From NCBI GenBank assembly GCA_020310875.1, contig CM035433.1, positions 107,747,758-107,811,757 of the forward strand: 64,000 bases of DNA. The letters run 5' to 3'. This document shows positions 1-10,953 of the stretch, piece after piece. The DNA comes from Ceratopteris richardii (taxonomy: Eukaryota > Streptophyta > Polypodiopsida > Polypodiales > Pteridaceae). The notes beneath the pieces were generated by a model. The model was not told the origin of the DNA. It ran no database searches and saw only the letters and a list, made by a program, of their open reading frames with translations. Position 1 is the stretch's first letter; each line of letters begins with the position of its first letter. A program made the translations under genes and the position numbers.

Positions 1-117
1 ATGATGATGAAGATGAAGAAGAAAACTCAGAAAATGAACAGAAATGACAGTTTTTTTACCTTCCAACGTTGCAAATCTATGATCTTACCATCACAACACT
101 CGTCCTCGAAGCTCTAT
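1..117 (-). other. 5' leader fragment of element I
   Basis: Read on the minus strand, this is the start of the untranslated leader just downstream of a primer-binding site. It matches the equivalent part of element A (28867-29010): a short stretch ending in a TCATC-type trinucleotide run (ATGATGATGAAGATGAAG on the plus strand). The rest of element I lies outside the window. No coding sequence is visible. Confidence 0.75.
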
Positions 118-134
118 TCCCGGCAACGGTGCCA
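118..134 (-). other. Primer-binding site (tRNA-Asp type), element I
   Basis: On the minus strand this reads TGGCACCGTTGCCGGGA, which matches the plant tRNA-Asp 3' end with one transition and one missing G compared with element A. It lies 8 bases from the end of the adjacent LTR, as in element A, so it marks that LTR as a 5' LTR. Confidence 0.85.
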
Positions 135-142
135 AAATTTGG

Positions 143-465
143 TGTAGCTCAAGCGTAAGCACCACCTCCTTTACTTGTCAATCCGCGGAGACATGAGGAC
201 AGGTATGAAGACCACGAGCAAGTGGAGGCACAAATGCGTGAGTGAAAGCACACAAACATGCACACACATACACACACATGCACAAGGCAAGATCAAAGAG
301 AGGAACAATGAAAAGCTTCGATTGCAAAAGAGTTCTCTTACAAAAGCTCTATTCCCTAACAAGCTAACCTCAAAAATGAGCTCTCTAGCTCTTTTTATAG
401 TTTTTTTACTAGTTTTGGCTCTGTCTAGACCTAGTGTCCGGCCTAGTTAAAAATTAGGTTCCAGG
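143..465 (-). repeat. Truncated 5' LTR of element I
   Basis: This is a minus-strand LTR of the same family as LTR 466-1078. The two share the GT/CA-rich tract, the TATA region (ACTATAAAAAGAGC on the minus strand) and the segment ending near ATTAGGTTCCAGG. Its upstream U3 part is missing. The sequence jumps directly into the neighbouring LTR at about 465, so two LTRs lie in direct tandem with no internal region between them. Confidence 0.85.
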
Positions 466-1078
466 ACTCAAGCGTAAGCACCACCTCCTTTACTTATCAA
501 TCCGCGGAGACGTGAGGACGGGTATGAAGACCACGAGCAAGTGAAGGCACAAGTGTGTGAGTGAAAGCACACCAACATGCACACACATACACACACATGC
601 ACACAAGGCAAGATCAAAGAGAGGAACAATGGAAAGCTTCGATTGCAAAAGAGTTCCCTTACAAAAGCTCTATTCCCTAACAAGCTTACCCCAAAAAAGA
701 GCTCTCTAGCTCTTTTTATAGTTTTTTGACTAGTTTTGGCCCTGTCCAGACCTAGTGTCCCGCCTAGTTAAAAATTAGGTTCCAGGGCTTATTTGAGGGC
801 TCAAATGAAGTCTGAAAATTATGAAAATTGATAGGATGATATTTCTAATACTCCTCAAGCTCGAGGACTCCTCGGCTTGAACAAAATGGAGTTACAAAAA
901 TAGAAAATGGTATTTACAATGGTTTTTAGTGATGGAAATTACTATTTTTGTAGGGGATTCTTCTAAAAATTTGACATGTACTTCTTGGAGCTCCCTGCTT
1001 GCTCCTTCTTGTGTGTGTCCACCTTTCTGATGTGCTTCCATGCTTGTGCTTGAACTTGAGTTCCAAAAACATACAACA
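466..1078 (-). repeat. 3' LTR of element E
   Basis: On the minus strand this LTR runs from TGTTGTATG (near 1078) to the junction at about 466, losing only its last few bases. It contains the segment GAGGAGTCCTCGAGCTTGAG, also found in element A's LTRs, followed by the TATA motif and a GT-rich U5. Its U3 start differs from that of element A, so E is a related but distinct subfamily member. Bases 1079-1188, between it and the AP2 coding end, hold nothing recognisable, and the 3' ORF seen in A is missing here. Confidence 0.85.
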
Positions 1079-1188
1079 TCTTGCTCGTGAAGATTAGTCT
1101 TAGAGGAACTAAGAGAGTACGTGGTGCCATGATCTGTGAGCATGCAGTTCTCTAATTCTAATGTAATGCATTGTTCATGTACCCAAAC

Positions 1189-1575
1189 TTAAGGAATTTG
1201 ACTTCTTAGGTTTAAGTTAATTGCATTGTCATAGATCCAATCTTGACCCAAGACAAGTGGTTCTGTAAGGTTCTCATCTTGACACACTAGCACTTTGACG
1301 TTCATTGGAACATCTTGAAGGTAGATGGGAAGTTCCACCTCGCCCAAACAAGGGGTTTCTACACCTCTCAATCCTATGAGATAAGCTTCTATGGGATTGA
1401 TGTTCAACTGCAAGTCTTGGCAGTAGGATAGTCTAACTGCACTACTTGTTGCACCTGAGTCAATCAATGCTATCACAGTCCTTGCACCCTTTCCTTGTCC
1501 TATCTCTATGGTCACAAAGGGACATCGATCAATGACTTGAGAAGTAATTATGCCTGATTTTTGGCACATATCCAT
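1189..1575 (-). pseudogene. Second retropepsin-like protease (AP2), element E
   Basis: This is a complete aspartic protease fold by motif: IALIDSGATSS (catalytic Asp in DSG) about 37 residues in, and LVLGQDWI (the hydrophobic-hydrophobic-Gly motif) about 80 residues later. It lies after the integrase, not before RT. Element A has the same domain at 39230-39600, fused in frame to pol. The domain itself is open here, although the surrounding pol frame is broken. The name rests on motifs and on recurrence in four other copies. Confidence 0.85.
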
Positions 1576-3240
1576 GTGATATTTTGGGGCTTTTGAGTTG
1601 ACATCTAGGCCTAGTCACCTTAACTTATTTCGCCTAATACGCTCTCTGGCCTCTGCCTGTGCTTCTTCCCTCACCCTTAACTCCTCTTCTTTTCGCTTCT
1701 TAGCAATGTTGAGCCTCGTAAGCATATCCTCTCTAAGAGGTTCTTGGTATAACTTGACTCTACATCCACTACTATAGTTTGGCAAGATATCTCATTCTAG
1801 AGTGGCCAATTGAACAGCACCGCTAGTGGAAATTCTATTAATGATCATGGGTCCATATCCTTGCTTTTCCAATTTACGGGCATGTTGCTTTAGCGTATAC
1901 ACCAACACTAATTCTCCTTCTTTCAATCCTTTATCCTTGATGTGTGCATCGAAGTATGCTTTTTGTCTTTTCTTTGTAGCATAGATGCTTGCTGCCGCTC
2001 GTAGCCTCATCTCACCTAAACGTTCTAGATCAAAGATCCTAGAGGACAACTCATGTCCATTCCACTCATGCTCTTGTGCTACTTTTAAGGCTGGGATGAG
2101 GAAGTCCAATGGTAGCACAACATTCTGTCCGAAGACCATCTGAAATGGGATGGCATTGAGTATCGTTTTGTAGGCAACTCGATAAGCCCAAACAGCATGA
2201 TGAAGTTGTTTTTCCCAATCAGAGCGTTTATTATTTACCAGTTTTGTCAATACGTTACAGAGGATCTTATTGGTGCTCTCGGCTTGTCCGTTAGCTTGTG
2301 GGTGATAAGGGGCAGACTTCTTATGTATCACCAAGAATTCTTGGAGAAGATTTTCAATGACCTCATTCAAGAAGTGTGTGCCTCTATCGCTCACTAACTC
2401 TATTGGTAGCCCATATCTTGTGAACACATTCTCGAATAAGAACTTAGCCGTAGTCTGAGCATCATTCTCTATTGTGGCTTTCACTTCTACCCACTTTTTA
2501 AGGTAATCTGTGGCTACAATAATGTACTCTGCATGGGAGTTTCTAGCTGGGGGGTTAATAGGACCTACAAAGTCTATACCCCACTTCGAGAATGCACGTC
2601 CTCCCATCATTGGCCTCAAAGGTATCTCGTCTTTTCTAACTGGATATTGTGCACGTTGGCATGTGTCACATTTCTTCACATAGGTATGAGCATCCATATG
2701 AAGAGTGGGCCACCAAAGTCCTGGGAATAGAATGGTCTTGATTACTCGATCAGGACCGAAGTGTCCACCTGCAACACCATTGTGTGCAGTTTCTAAGAAT
2801 TTCAAATAGTCTGATTCGTGAACGCACAATCTTAGATAACCATCCTTGCTTCTTCCATATAAATTGTCTCCAACTAAAACATAGTCCTGAGCCTCTTGCT
2901 CCATGCTTCATCTTCTTGCTAGACTAGCCTCTTTGGGTACGGTTCCCGATCTCATAAACTCTACCAATGGAGCACTCCAATCAAGAATTAATGACACTCG
3001 ATAAAGGGTGGCATGCTCCACTAGTGGTCTCTCTCTGCACATTGAAAAATTCTTAATCCACTCATGTATTTCTTTGTCCATGCTAGGCCAATGCACTCCT
3101 AAACATTTTAGATTTTGTAATGTGCACTGTTTAGAATAATGATTTCCTAGCAATCCTTCATGAGCTTGTTGCAACCAACTACTATGTTCATCGTCCTCAA
3201 CACAACAAGCTAATACACCCTCAGTATCTTGTTTGTGCAT
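1576..3240 (-). pseudogene. Integrase with two HHCC modules, element E
   Basis: Minus strand. The first zinc module lies at about 3040-3170 and has lost one Cys (NFSMC where A has ECPIC). The second (about 2640-2790) is intact, with AHNGVAGGHF followed by KKCDTCQ. The core keeps the DD35E residues: Asp in GIDFVGP, Asp in VSDRGTHF and Glu in NGQAESTN. The C-terminal part (1792-2000) carries the conserved GPMIINRISTSGAVQLATL block. A break at about 2905 separates the first module from the rest. A basic, Arg/Glu-rich linker (1576-1791) leads into AP2. Confidence 0.88.
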
Positions 3241-3800
3241 GCTTCTTACCAATATGTGATATTTTTGTGATTTTATAATTTCTTCTTGTGATGTTTTCAC
3301 ATTCTTATTTGCAAGGTCGAAGGTTAGGATTGGTACCAACTTATTTGCCCATTTAGGATTAACTTCTAAATTGAACAGATAAGCATCGGGTAATTCATGA
3401 GACACTCCTTGCGGTGACTCTCCTGAAGTGATGCAAGAAAGGTGATCTACCCGAAGGTGGGTTCTACCTTTCCTGCCAACAACTTCAAAGTCATATTCCA
3501 TTAGTAAGAGGAGCCATCTTACTAAGCGTCCAGGTTTATTGACCAAATATAACAAAGCTTGATGATCAGTGAAAAACTTGAACTTGTTGGCCAATAAATA
3601 GTGTCTAAACTTCTTCACAGCATATACCATGCCTAAGCCCTCTCGCTCAATTGTGGTATAGTTTCATTCAGCTGTGGTGAGCTATCTACTAGCATATGCT
3701 ATGCGCAAATCTAAGTTTCCTTCACTTGTGGGTTGTGCTAGCACACATCCTATGGCGTGATTGGATGCATCCACATGGACATGGAATGGTTTATTCCATT
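3241..3800 (-). pseudogene. RNase H domain, element E
   Basis: This is the Gypsy-type RNase H that trims the RNA template during reverse transcription. Minus-strand motifs are HVDASNHAIGCVLAQPT, TTIEREGLGMVYAVKKFRHY and FFTDHQALLYLVNK. Stops occur in the YASR-to-ERNY interval (about 3660-3690). The sequence ends upstream at WNKPFH, where the inverted RT segment begins. Confidence 0.85.
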
Positions 3801-4497
3801 GTAGTGGTGCCCAAGAAGAACGGGAAGTTAAAAAAGTTAATGCCGCTACGATCAAAGATAGTTATCCTCTTCCAATCACGGAACACCTATTGGAGCGTGT
3901 TGCAGGCGAGGAAGTTTATAGCTTCCTTTATGGATTTTCCGGTTACAATCAAGTAGCCATTGCCTCAGAAGATCAACACAATATAGCTTTTGCCATAGAG
4001 TGGGGAATCTTTGCATTTTGTGGGATGCCATTTGGGCTCCCCAATGCACCTGCAACATTCCAAAGGCTCATGTGTCATGTCTTCAAAGAGTTCTTGTGAA
4101 AGAGCTTAGAAGTGTATGTGGATGATTTATGTGCTCATTCCCAAGAAAGAAGATTTCACATCCCTGAGCTCAAACAAATCTTCAACAAGTGTAGAGAATA
4201 TCGAGTGTGTCTGAACCCAAAAAAGTGTGTGTTCATGGTGCGTCAAGGTAAAATCTTAGGTCATATTGTTTCTAAGAATGGAATCTCAACAGATGAAGAT
4301 AAGGTATGAGCCATAGCGAAGCTTCCAAGGCCAAGGAATGTTAAAGAGGTACAAGCCTTTATGGGCCATTGTGAATATTACCGTAGGTTTATCCACATGT
4401 ACGCGATCATAGCTAGACCCCTTTATGCCTTGTTGTCTAATCATGAGTGGAATGGCGAATGTGAGAATTCTTTCAATGAACTGAAGAAATGTCTGTG
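3801..4497 (+). pseudogene. RT core of element E, inverted in place
   Basis: Plus-strand reverse transcriptase core inside an otherwise minus-strand element. It reads from VVPKK through NAATIKDSYPLPITEHLLER, GFSGYNQVAIA and the catalytic YVDDLCAHS, then QAFMGHCEYYRRFIHMYA, to NSFNELKKCLC. Stops occur at about 4097 and 4306. The left flank ends in the RNase H WNKPFH motif on the minus strand. The right flank resumes the RT N-terminus (AGFIYEIEH), also minus. Flipping this roughly 700-bp block restores the normal order except for about 20 bases lost at each side. Confidence 0.9.
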
Positions 4498-5456
4498 CAC
4501 AACATTATGCTCAATCTCATAGATGAATCCAGCTTCAATCAGCCTATCAATTTCTTCTTTTATTTTGGCTGCATATGTATCATTATATGTGTAGGGCTTC
4601 TATTTGGTGGGCTTGGCATCAGAAGTCATGGGGATAGTATGAGAGCAAATTCTTGGATCTACCCCTTTCAAGTCTCTATAGTGCCACGCAAACACATCCC
4701 TATATTCCCTTAATAGAGCTACGAGCTCCATTTCTTCTCTTGCACTTAGGTCATCTCCTATATATGTGCATCTCTCTTCGTTCTCTTCAATGGTCACTAC
4801 AATTTTCTTGGTCTTTTCTTTATTATCATATGATTCTCCTATGATGGCCTCTCTCTTAGGCATTCGTACCAAAATTATTTGGTTGTCAACTTCATATTTC
4901 TTGAAGTTTTCTGGTACTTCAAACAATGATTCCTCCTCTTCTTGTTTCACTACTTTTCTTTTCTTTTTTCTTCTGACTGCTCTCACTTCCATCCTTTGAA
5001 TTTACCGTTTTAATACTTATGAGAGGTTCTTCTTCTTTCTGGGTGAACACTCCTATATCTTCTAGATAGTGCTGCTCTGAGTTAAAGCAACTATCCATCA
5101 CAATGGACTCTATATCATCGTCATTCTCTTCTTCTTCTATGACATCACTAGGGTCACATTCTTCTAGCAAGGGCTGACACATGAACACTGAAATATCATA
5201 ACCCTCCTCATCACAATGTGGTGTCCATTGTTCTTCATTGACAGCAATGTCCATGGTGGCTAAGATTTCTGGCCAGCCATGAGGCTCAAATTCCTCATCT
5301 TGAAAGATCATCGGTGTGTAGGCTGGGTCTCTAACTGGTCTATCTCTTGGCAAAGTTCCTTCTTCTCTTGCCTTGAACCGTTTTTCCTCTTCCTCTACGA
5401 CCTTGCACATCCACAAATGAGTATCTTCATGGAGCCATGATGGATTAGGTGAACTT
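4498..5456 (-). pseudogene. AP1-RT linker and RT N-terminus, element E
   Basis: Minus strand. An acidic linker of over 200 residues (EEEENDDDIESIVMDSC and similar) joins protease 1 to RT. The conserved block ESLFEVPENFKKYEVD follows, then REYRDVFAWHYRDLKGVDP and CSHTIPMTSDAKP. The last RT residues before the inversion are IEEIDRLIEAGFIYEIEH-like (4498-4570). A stop and a frameshift near 4600 and 4990 break the frame. Element A holds the same order at 35160-36200. Confidence 0.85.
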
Positions 5457-5904
5457 TCAGAATGCACAGAGATGGAATCTTCTTTCGCTTTGTGGATAGG
5501 ATTCCACTGTAGGGGTGGTACATCTCTGAAGGAGTAATCCTTCAAATTGACCTTGGTGGTGACCCCTAAGTGTTGTAAGTACAAGGAGTTGGTTCCCCAA
5601 TCCTGTATTGGGTCTTCCTAGGATCATCTCATAAACATTATTTTTCTCAAAGTCACATATAGCAAATGTGTGCTCAAACTCTGCACCACAAGTGGTTAGA
5701 GTTATCCCTTCGAGCAATCCTAGAGGTCTTTCAAAATGACTGTCGGCCATTTGAAGCTTCATTCTAGTTGGTCTTAATGTGGGTTTGCCCCATTGCTTCC
5801 ACAAGGAGGTGGTCGCAATAGCAACACCAGCACCTGAATCTATGATTGCTTTGGTTGTGTAACCTTGGTAGGTGATCGGAAGATAATTATTACCTTCTTC
5901 ACCC
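5457..5904 (-). pseudogene. Protease 1 (AP1), element E
   Basis: Retropepsin in the standard place before RT. On the minus strand, TTKAIIDSGAGVAIAT carries the catalytic DSG triplet (about 5840). It is followed by RPTRMKLQMADSHFERPLG and MILGRP. A deletion after ILGRP removes the FMRQLQVVQDW block, which damages the C-terminal strand. AP1 is of the ILGRPF type, as in Athila/Tat elements, unlike the LGQDWI type of AP2. Confidence 0.87.
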
Positions 5905-8035
5905 TCACATATGTCCCCTATTTTGTCTAAGATGTATCTTTGGGACTTTTTGCTTAGAGCCTGATTTTGTCATTTTGGAATCAAGTTCTCGAACCTGATC
6001 TTTCACATGATCCCATAGTTCAAGTTTTTCTTTTAGCAGCTCTTCTACCATGAGATGACATTGAACCTTAGTGTTCTTCACGACATCAGTGTTCCTTGGG
6101 ACCACTGAGTCTTCATGTCTGACGAGTATTGTGGGAGCTCTGATCTGAAGAGATTCAGATTCCCATGGTCCTAGAAATTGAGGCAGTTCTTCTAAGGTAT
6201 TAGATTCAAAATCTAACCTTTCATCTTCTTGTTGCTCCACTTGATCACCATAAATGGATGGAATGTCTTGGGGAAATTGATCATGAAGATCATCAATCTC
6301 AGGAATAGGAGGGGAGTTACCCTTCTCCTTGGCCCATTTCTCTTCTTGTATTTCCAACATCCGTGGACTTAGGAACATAAGCTCCCATTGGTGGTGGGCT
6401 TCCTCTTTCAATAACAGGTTGAGCCTGTGGAGGTAAAGAAACTTGTGGTTTGTTTACCAACTGCTCTAATCTTTCTAGTAAGCCCTGGAAATGCAAATCC
6501 GGTTTGACAGAGTTTGTCTGATTGAACTTTTGACTAGTTTCGAGTATAGCTTGAGCTTGTTCTACCATTTTCATGCACATTTTCATCCGTTCAATCTCTA
6601 AATCCGCTCTAGGGTAACTCTTGTCTAGGTTTGCAGCTGTTGGCCCTTCTTGAAGTCGATCCTGGTAGGCCTTGAACATCATGTCCAAGCCTTCTGGAGT
6701 TGGATCTGCAAGAATAGACCCTGGTTGCGGTCTATTTACAATGGGTGGTGGGGTGAGATGAGGTGGAGTGGATGGAGTTTCGGGCATGCGAGGGACTTTG
6801 AGATGCAATGTCTTCTATTTTTGTTTTTGCATCTTTCTGGCTTTCTTCTAGTTCGGATAACTTTTTGTTCCACTTGCGATTGGCCTTCCCTCTCGTATCT
6901 TTCCATGTTCTTGTTTTTTGCTTGCTAGGCTCTCCTGATTCACTTGACTCTGATTGTTCAACTGGCTTATCCTGTTTTAGCGCTTGGGCCCTAGTGACTG
7001 CCTGTACAGGAGCCACATTACTACTACTAGCACTTGAATCCACCACTAAGCCTACCACATTAATGGGTGTAACCTTCGGTGCACTAGAGGGGTTTCTTGG
7101 ACAATCTCTAGGGAGATGGTCTTTACCACACTCAAGACAAAAGGCTTGTATCATGATGTTCTGTCCTTGGCCCAGAGTTGGTGAGTGGGGACATTCACGA
7201 ATGAAATGGTCACCCTGGCATCTAAAACATGGTCCTCTAGGGGCTTGTGCTCTTACCTGTCTCAATTGGGGCCTGGGTTGGGATTCGTATACATGACATT
7301 GGAATATTCTGGCTCCCAATTTTGTTCCATAGGTGGTGCCTCATATGGATACGAGTAAATCTCACTATGCTCAGGTGACTCTATGTAATAAGCATGTGGA
7401 CTACCTTCATGGGAGTAGTCTGAGCTATGAGCATGAGAGTTATTATTTGGTATCAATGGGGTTAATGGCACCAATGCTCTATTAAGGTTCTCTTCTGCCA
7501 CTGCATACTTAACTAGAATTGTATTGGCAGGAGCTGGTGGTTGGTTTCCAAAGACTGGTTGTGGCCTATATGGTGCCTGATATTGCTGTTGTGGTCTATA
7601 ATATGGCTGTTGGTATTGGTTCTGATACCTTCTTTGTGGGTAAGGTTACTGATAATTCTGTCTAACAGTGTGCCTATTGTAGGGGCAATCTTGATCCATA
7701 TGGTTTGTGTACTTCCTTTCAATAGTGCAATATGGGATATTCCTTTCTCTCATGTTCTGGTTGTGCGATAGGCATACGTTAGCCATGTGGTCACCTCTGC
7801 AAGTATAACACTGATTCAATGGGGTGACTCTTGGTGTTTGTCTATTTTGGACTCCTAGTTTCTTGGCAACTTGCTCAACTATCTCATCTATTTCCGTGGA
7901 GACTCTTGAAGTATGACTAGTAGAACTATCAGAATCTTGATAGAGTTTGGATAGTCCTAACTCCTCACCCAAGTTGTCTTCTATGTCAATGCAGGTCTGC
8001 ACATACTCTTCTATGGATCTAGGCTCTTATTGAGC
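5905..8035 (-). pseudogene. Gag C-terminal region, element E
   Basis: Minus strand, several frames. From the N-terminal side it has the SIEEYVQTCIDIEDNLGEEL helix end of the Gag core, then a first knuckle CYTCRGDHMANVC, then CTIERKYTN. Two further knuckles follow, CFRCQGDHFIRECP and CLECGKDHLPRDCP, all spaced CX2CX3HX4C. A Lys/Arg-rich segment (KTRTWKDTRGKANRKWNKK) and a Pro-rich linker lead to protease 1. The capsid-like N-terminal half is absent, cut at about 8035 by the junction with element F. Confidence 0.85.
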
Positions 8036-8048
8036 TGTCTATACAATG

Positions 8049-8747
8049 CTACATATCATGACTATACAATAAAAACATATCATGTACATGCTGTGAACAA
8101 CAGAGACTATACAACTCTAATGATGAGATGAGAGGTGCACTAGGTACATCTCTCTCTCCTTGAATATAAACTTTACTTCCATTCTTTTCAAACTCGAGTG
8201 TGTTATTTTGATAGCTGCGTTTAAGTGTATCTCCCAACCCCCATAGCCACTCTCTTCCTAAGACTAGATCTGTCCTCTCCATGTTCATAATTTGGAAGTC
8301 CATATGATTTGTATAATCCTGCATCTTGACTTCCAAATTGGATACCATAGTATCCCATATTCTTTTATCTTTCCCTTGCATCATAGATACAATGTATTTA
8401 TGTGCACTAGGCTGCTGGGGAATCTTCAATTTCTTGACCAAAGCATAGTTTATGAAGTTATGAGTGGCAGAGTCATCTATCATGACTCGCACCCTGGTCC
8501 CGTATACACTACCATGTAGCTTGACCAAGTCATGTGGTCGAAACTGCGGTGACCACAATGACTGAGTCAAACAACACGTGTGCTCTATATCCTCGTGCAT
8601 CACCTCCACTCCCTTGCAGCTAGAGCTGCCATGAATGGGAAGGGTCTGCACTAGGTGGACCGCCTTTTTGCCCCTTTCAGGAGCCGTACTAGACTCTGGT
8701 CCTTTCTTCTTTTCTTCCCCCTTCTTGAGTGGACAGTTCCACTGCAA
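8049..8747 (-). pseudogene. Aspartic protease region, element F
   Basis: Minus strand. The region starts within the end of a zinc knuckle (HLQWNCPLKKGEE; the first two Cys are lost to a frameshift near 8755). The protease follows, with MIDDSATHNFINYALVKKL. The usual DSG triplet reads DDS, so the flap-turn Gly is replaced and activity is doubtful. The hydrophobic motif LVLGREWLWGLGD is intact. The open frame ends at the junction with element E, before any RT. Confidence 0.8.
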
Positions 8748-9844
8748 ATGACTAGGGGATAGGCAAGGTTCTCTCTTTTGGCCTTCTCAAACTGGTGTGT
8801 GGATAGCTTAGGCCCTTGTGATCTTTGTTTTTTAATAAAAACCTTGTTTTTCCCAAAAGGCAACTTTTTCTTAAATTTAGTGGTACTAAGAGGTTTAAGG
8901 GGCTGATCCGTCTCCATAGGAGTATACTGAGGATGGTTATGGTCCTCATATATCTGTGCATATTTGATCGCCTCCTCAAACGTCTTAGGCGCATTCCTCC
9001 TGACTTCCCTCTTTATGGCTTTATCCAAGCCCCTAACAAACCCTCTGGTCTTCTGAAAATCATCTAGACCCTTAAGCTTCAAAGTGATCTCTCTATAGTG
9101 GGATAGATAGACTGAAAGAGGCCTGCCTCTTTGAGTAATCCTATCCCACTCATCCCAATTCCTCTCCTCTTCATTTTCAGGAAGAAACTCTTTTAGGAAA
9201 AGAGTCTCAAACTGAGTCCAGTCACTAGGGATAGAGTTTGCCTCCTTAAGACTCATCCACCACTTATAAGCACGTGGGCCGAGGGAAAGACTTGCCTCTA
9301 GCACACGATACTCAGGTGGGGTGCCCTTCAATTGATGCAAATCATGCCACTTTTGTAAAAAAGTGTAGATTGCATCCTTATTCCTGTCTCGGTCATCCCC
9401 CGTGAAGGTAGGTGGCTTCAAGTCTTTCAGGAGGGGAGCTTCCCTAGAGCTCTCTCCTTTATGCTTACTAGGAAGAGAAGTCTCTTTCCTAGTAATGTCT
9501 AGAGGAATGGTAAGAGTCTCTCTTTCCTTCCTAGCTAGGAAAGAGGTGACACTAGTCTCAAGGGAGATCATTTGAGACTTAAGCTGTTGTATAAGAGATG
9601 TAATGCTACCCAAATCTTTCTCTAACTTAAGGGTTTGCTCTTTCAAATCAATGAATTGGTCACGAGTGACAAATTCATCTATAAGCTCTTCATAAGTATA
9701 CTCTTGCTGTGAAGGCTCTTTTTCTTCTACATTCTCTTCTATTTCTTGTCCTAACTCTACTTCTTCCATCCTAGCATCCGGATCCTCTAGTTGCTCCCTA
9801 GGTGGAGAAGTGGTCTCAACTACTTGTTTGCCTTTAGTTTCCAT
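8651..9844 (-). CDS. Gag polyprotein, element F
   Basis: A 397-residue frame on the minus strand. A Glu-rich N-terminus is followed by a predicted coiled-coil (FIDLKEQTLKLEKDLGSI, about residues 65-105). The retrotransposon Gag core comes next: LKPPTFTGDDRDRNKDAI, then LGPRAYKWWMSLKE and FETLFLKEFLPENEEE. A basic segment lies near the end. It forms the capsid in which reverse transcription takes place. Gag appears intact up to residue about 370, after which a frameshift separates it from the zinc knuckle and protease. Start chosen at the first Met, after the leader. Confidence 0.82.
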   Translation of the reverse strand: METKGKQVVETTSPPREQLEDPDARMEEVELGQEIEENVEEKEPSQQEYTYEELIDEFVTRDQFIDLKEQTLKLEKDLGSITSLIQQLKSQMISLETSVTSFLARKERETLTIPLDITRKETSLPSKHKGESSREAPLLKDLKPPTFTGDDRDRNKDAIYTFLQKWHDLHQLKGTPPEYRVLEASLSLGPRAYKWWMSLKEANSIPSDWTQFETLFLKEFLPENEEERNWDEWDRITQRGRPLSVYLSHYREITLKLKGLDDFQKTRGFVRGLDKAIKREVRRNAPKTFEEAIKYAQIYEDHNHPQYTPMETDQPLKPLSTTKFKKKLPFGKNKVFIKKQRSQGPKLSTHQFEKAKRENLAYPLVICSGTVHSRRGKKRRKDQSLVRLLKGAKRRST

Positions 9845-10939
9845 GTTTAAGTACCCTTCCCCCGTTTGCTAACTAGAGAGTATGAAAATGAATGGAAGTA
9901 GAGTTTAAATATGCAAGAAGAAGAGAAATATAACACAAGAGCACTTCCCTGATACAAAGTAGAGTTGCGGAAGCGTAATCCAAGTGGTCTTTGATGCTTC
10001 AAGCCGCTGATTTTGATTCCTCGCCAATCCCAAAAGAAAATTGGAAATGTCCGCTTGGTCCGGGGAGGTTCTAGACACCATAAACCATCCAAAACAACAC
10101 CAAAAGTGCGTAGGAAAAACCCCAAACGGGCAAACCGAGTGCAACTGAATAATTTCAGAGATATTCCGATCCTCGCCAGTCCACAAATTGTTGCCCAGCA
10201 CCTGCACTTCAAGAATTTGAGACTATCCCAAGTGAAAAAAATTGGATTTGGGGTCCGGACGATGAAAAACTAGGCCCGGGAGTGGCCACCTAGTTCCTGC
10301 TGAAGCGCTGCAGAGAGATTTTGATGGGGAAAATCTCGTCCAAATCCATCACCGATGGTCTCTGAGCGAAGCTTGGAAACGTAGCTTCGAAATGTGACCA
10401 AGATTTGCAAAATCCGATAGGGTATGAAGAAGATATGGTACAGAGAAGTGGGGTATGTCACCGATGGTAAGTGAAAAACTTCCTCTTCATGAATAGATGA
10501 GTTTGAGAAGCTCAAAACTGAGGAATGAAAGCCTCTTTCATCAATCCAACACCCCCATCCCACAACCACAGCCCATATTACATTGATGCATCATAATTTT
10601 CCCAAAATCTTGGCTTATAATGTGCTTTCTATCTCCCCAATATTAGGAAAAAAATCGAAAAATCAGCTGCTATAATACCTTTGGCAATTCTCTGAGATGG
10701 GTCATGGTCGTGAAGCAGCGAATTGAGGCCGATTTATCCCATATGCAGGTGCATACAGCAAGGATATGGGCATATATATGAGGCTAAAAGGGCATACCCT
10801 TCATCCTTGAGGAGGGGAGGAGGGGCTTGGTCTTCTCAGCAGCTGCCCGTCGGCTGTCCTCTGGCCGCCCGTCGCCTGGGATGCCTCGGTATGCGTGTTG
10901 TTTTCTCCTGTTGTGTGGCGCATCCGTCGCCTGTTCCCT
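9845..10939 (-). other. Leader (5' UTR) of element F
   Basis: About 1.1 kb between the PBS and the gag start on the minus strand. Short open frames on both strands have no recognisable similarity. No tandem palindromic array is seen here, unlike in the A/B/H leaders. Confidence 0.6.
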
Positions 10940-10952
10940 GGCTCGGATACCA
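10940..10952 (-). other. Primer-binding site (initiator tRNA-Met type), element F
   Basis: On the minus strand this reads TGGTATCCGAGCC, close to the initiator tRNA-Met PBS (TGGTATCAGAGCC). One base separates it from the LTR end (CCAACA). It sets the orientation of element F. Confidence 0.85.
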
Positions 10953-10953
10953 A

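Larger units (their letters stand above)
466..8035 (-). mobile_element. Element E, Ty3/Gypsy retrotransposon, 5' truncated
   Basis: On the minus strand the order is gag C-terminus, protease 1, RT (core inverted), RNase H, integrase, protease 2, LTR. It is the same family as element A, and most blocks align by eye residue for residue. It lacks the gag N-terminus, leader and 5' LTR, which are replaced at about 8035 by an unrelated Gypsy family (F). It also lacks the basic ORF and 3' ORF between AP2 and the LTR. Frameshifts and stops split the coding region, so it is not autonomous. Confidence 0.9.

Noticed and set aside
171-683. Small Cys/Val-rich frames in the LTRs (also at 28671 and 45248)
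   Set aside because: They come from the GT-rich U5 of the LTR and recur only because the LTR recurs. No coding signal was seen.
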